DNA of 64,000 nt from UBA4408 sp002389785. Lineage in GTDB: Bacteria; Bacteroidota; Bacteroidia; UBA4408. The DNA lies in contig DAORJK010000008.1 in the NCBI GenBank assembly GCA_035438985.1, positions 62,001-126,000 of the forward strand. Direction: 5' to 3'. Below are positions 61,842 through 64,000 of this stretch, piece after piece; positions within the stretch are counted from its first letter, which is position 1, and each line of letters starts with the position of its first letter. The notes under the pieces were generated by a model. That model did not search any database. It had not been told where the DNA came from and saw only the letters and a program-made list of their open reading frames with translations. The position numbers and the translations under genes were made by a program.

Positions 61842-63110
61842 ATGGCAAATTTACAATCCACATTTCTAGGTATTAAATCACCCAATCCATTTTGGTTGGC
61901 AAGCGCTCCTCCAACTGATAAAAAAATAAATGTAGTGCGAGCATTTGAAGCAGGATGGGGTGGGGTAGTATGGAAAACACTTGGCGATCAAGTTAAAAAT
62001 GTTTCGTCGCGTTATTCCTCTGTTGATTTTGGTGGTCATCGTGCTATGGGTTTCAATAACATTGAATTAATCAGCGATCGCCCGCTTGAATTAAATTTGC
62101 GAGAAATTCGCGAAGTGATGAAAGAGTTTCCCGATAGGGCAATGATTGTTTCACTCATGGCAAACAATACCAAAGAGAGCTGGCGCGAGTTAATTAAAAA
62201 AGTGCAAGATACCGGTTGTCATGGCTTAGAATTAAATTTTGGTTGTCCGCATGGCATGGTCGAAAGAGGCATGGGTGCTGTGGTTGGACAAGATCCAATG
62301 ATTGCAAAAATGGTGGTAGAATGGGTAATGGAGTACGCTGAAATTCCGGTGATTACTAAATTAACTCCCAACGTTCACTCAGTTGTTCCTGCAGGTGAAG
62401 CAGTAATTGAAGCCGGAACCAATGGCTTATCCTTAATCAATACTATACAATCAATAACCGGTGTCGACCTCGATACTTTTGTACCGAATCCGAATGTGGG
62501 CGGTATGAGTGTATATGGCGGATATTGTGGTCCTGCCGTAAAACCTATTGCTCTTAAGTTTTTAACCTCACTGGGCAGAAACGAAAAAACATCACACACT
62601 CCCATCTCAGGTATTGGAGGAATCAGCACTTGGAAAGATGCTGCCGAGTTTATGTTGCTGGGTGCAAGTAATGTTCAAGTTTGCACTGCTGCAATGAAGC
62701 ACGGATTTAGAATTGTAACCGACATGTGCGAAGGATTGAGCAATTGGATGGATGAAAAGGGATTTAAGACCATCGACGATTTTGTAGGATTATCAATCAA
62801 GAAAATTACTCATTGGGAAGAGCTCGATATTAACTTTCATATTACCGCCCATATAAACGAAGAAAAGTGCATTCACTGCGGACTTTGTTACATTGCTTGT
62901 GAAGATACATCGCATCAGGCTATTGATATTCGAAAAGGAATGCCTTACAACACTTACACTATTAAAGAAGAAGAATGTGTTGGATGTAACTTATGTAAAA
63001 TTATGTGCCCGGTAGATGATTGTATCACGATGGTTGAAAACAGAAAAGGTCCTGAATACCTCAATTGGAAGGAATTTCAAAAAAGAGGTCTGCCTTTGAA
63101 TGACCATTAA
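61842..63110 (+). CDS. preA: NAD-dependent dihydropyrimidine dehydrogenase subunit PreA
   Basis: 422 aa. Catalyses, with PreT, NAD-linked interconversion of uracil/thymine and dihydropyrimidines. The FMN barrel covers about residues 1-310 (NPFWLASAPPTDKKINVVRA, GLELNFGCPHGMVERGMG, PVITKLTPNV, SGIGGISTWKDA). Two 4Fe-4S ferredoxin motifs are at the C-terminus: CIHCGLCYIAC and CVGCNLCKIMCP. The active-site Cys is probably in the GGYCGPAVKP loop. A preT partner is not within the window on either side, so it could be elsewhere or replaced. Confidence 0.92.
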   Translation: MANLQSTFLGIKSPNPFWLASAPPTDKKINVVRAFEAGWGGVVWKTLGDQVKNVSSRYSSVDFGGHRAMGFNNIELISDRPLELNLREIREVMKEFPDRAMIVSLMANNTKESWRELIKKVQDTGCHGLELNFGCPHGMVERGMGAVVGQDPMIAKMVVEWVMEYAEIPVITKLTPNVHSVVPAGEAVIEAGTNGLSLINTIQSITGVDLDTFVPNPNVGGMSVYGGYCGPAVKPIALKFLTSLGRNEKTSHTPISGIGGISTWKDAAEFMLLGASNVQVCTAAMKHGFRIVTDMCEGLSNWMDEKGFKTIDDFVGLSIKKITHWEELDINFHITAHINEEKCIHCGLCYIACEDTSHQAIDIRKGMPYNTYTIKEEECVGCNLCKIMCPVDDCITMVENRKGPEYLNWKEFQKRGLPLNDH

Positions 63111-63213
63111 GATTGGGCATTGGCGCGGGTGACTGATGTAAATTAGTTTGTTGCTGATTAAAATCATTTTTTAACCTGCCAATCCTGGCGTCCTTTGAAA
63201 AAAATTTCAAGAG

Positions 63214-64000
63214 ATGCCTTTTTATCATAGAGCCGGAAAAATTCCGGCAAAGCGACACGTAGTTTTTCGCCAATCAAACGGTAAACTTTATCAAGAAGAA
63301 TTAGTAGCCTCACAAGGCTTTAGTGGCATGAGTTCGCTTGTGTACCACTTGTACCCGCCTACGCAAGTAAAACAAGTAGGAACACCGTATAGCGTGAAAC
63401 CTAAAATAGCTGTAGAAACTAACATGCGCAATGTAAGTTTCAATGGCTTTGAAATTCCTGCTGAATCAGATTATATTAAAAGCAGAAAAACCTTATTTGT
63501 AAATAACGATATGCAAATTGGTTTAGCTGCACCAAGTAAATCGACTTCCTATTTTTATAAGAATGCTGAAGCCGATGAATTGCTTTTTATTCATAAAGGT
63601 GAAGGAACCTTGCATACCATGTTTGGATCTATACCATTTGAATATGGCGATTATATTGTTATTCCTAAAGGAACTGTGTATAAACTGGAGTTAAGCACCA
63701 GCGATAACCGCTTTTTGTTTATCGAATCTTTCAGTGCTATACAAACACCCAAACGTTATAGAAATGAATTTGGTCAATTGCTCGAACATTCGCCTTTTTG
63801 TGAACGCGATATAAAAGTTCCTGAAAATTTAGTGACTTATGATGAGCTTGGAGCCTTTGATTTACGCATCAAGAAGCAAGGAACTATTTTTCCTTACATC
63901 TACGAAAATCATCCTTTTGATGTGGTAGGGTGGGACGGATACGAGTTCCCTTATGCCTTCAACATTAAAAATTTTGAGCCGATTACCGGTCGCATTCACA
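63214..64000 (+). CDS. hmgA: homogentisate 1,2-dioxygenase, 3' truncated by window end
   Basis: The frame is open from ATG at 63214 to the last base: 262 codons without a stop, out of about 380-440 expected. It starts MPFYHRAGKIPAKRHVVFRQ, then SGMSSLVYHLYPPTQV, and has the central cupin segment DELLFIHKGEGTLHTMFG with FEYGDYIVIPKGTVYKLEL. YENHPFDVVGWDGYEFPYAF near the end is a hallmark of the family. The Fe(II) ligands lie further right, outside the window. It opens the ring of homogentisate in tyrosine/phenylalanine catabolism. The 100 bp upstream hold nothing else recognisable. Confidence 0.92.
   Translation, partial: MPFYHRAGKIPAKRHVVFRQSNGKLYQEELVASQGFSGMSSLVYHLYPPTQVKQVGTPYSVKPKIAVETNMRNVSFNGFEIPAESDYIKSRKTLFVNNDMQIGLAAPSKSTSYFYKNAEADELLFIHKGEGTLHTMFGSIPFEYGDYIVIPKGTVYKLELSTSDNRFLFIESFSAIQTPKRYRNEFGQLLEHSPFCERDIKVPENLVTYDELGAFDLRIKKQGTIFPYIYENHPFDVVGWDGYEFPYAFNIKNFEPITGRIH

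Noticed and set aside
1..64000. CRISPR array or insertion sequence
   Set aside because: No regularly spaced repeat-spacer pattern and no transposase-like frames were seen; the only long array is the in-frame PKD-like repeat.

Overview
The window comes from a Bacteroidota genome, probably a free-living member of the Flavobacteriales/Chitinophagales type. Several predicted secreted proteins end in type IX secretion (T9SS) sorting tails. A clear promoter (tRNA-Pro) has the Bacteroidota TTTG/TAnnTTTG form, and DUF3667 and the integrase type are typical of the phylum. The DNA is AT-rich throughout.

Layout. Positions 1-3744 hold a surface-polysaccharide region: a truncated multi-spanning membrane protein and two family-4 glycosyltransferases. 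Positions 3756-7454 hold a helical-repeat protein and a PpiD-like periplasmic foldase. tRNA-Pro(TGG) and tRNA-Arg(TCT) follow at 7578-7788.

The main feature is a 28.4 kb genomic island (about 7741-36147) integrated into the 3' half of tRNA-Arg. A 43-bp direct repeat marks both junctions, and each end carries a pair of GTTTAAAC sites 11 bp apart. A tyrosine recombinase lies at the right end and an excisionase-like helix-turn-helix gene lies inside. No phage structural, conjugation or replication genes were seen. Cargo, left to right: a 1272-aa SEC-C/nuclease-like protein with a 221-aa partner; an old scar made of a second tRNA 3' end with its terminator, next to a truncated XRE regulator; a leftward four-gene operon (ApeA-like HEPN, HEPN-like, DUF2971, RES-like) divergent from a 587-aa PD-(D/E)XK-like protein; small hypotheticals and a pRiA4b ORF-3-like protein; and a 2950-codon T9SS adhesin with twelve PKD-like repeats followed by a second T9SS protein. 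The adhesin is interrupted by an in-frame TAA and the recombinase by an in-frame TGA, so the island looks like a decaying, immobilised defence and surface-protein island. The two nuclease/HEPN/RES clusters are the best candidates for undescribed systems.

To the right of the island is host backbone. DUF3667 and YdeI-like genes come first. A surface-glycan cluster follows (asnB, hexapeptide acyltransferase, WbpG-type amidotransferase, SGNH hydrolase, hisH, hisF, GT-C-like membrane protein) that probably makes an acetamidino-modified sugar; a LamG/kelch T9SS gene is inserted between hisH and hisF. Next are lnt, lpdA, hemH and an M1 aminopeptidase. A five-gene operon encodes an ECF sigma factor, a likely anti-sigma factor, a Spy-like protein and an MbnP/MbnH pair. 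A T9SS sulfatase and a T9SS YHYH protein follow, then preA and a truncated hmgA.
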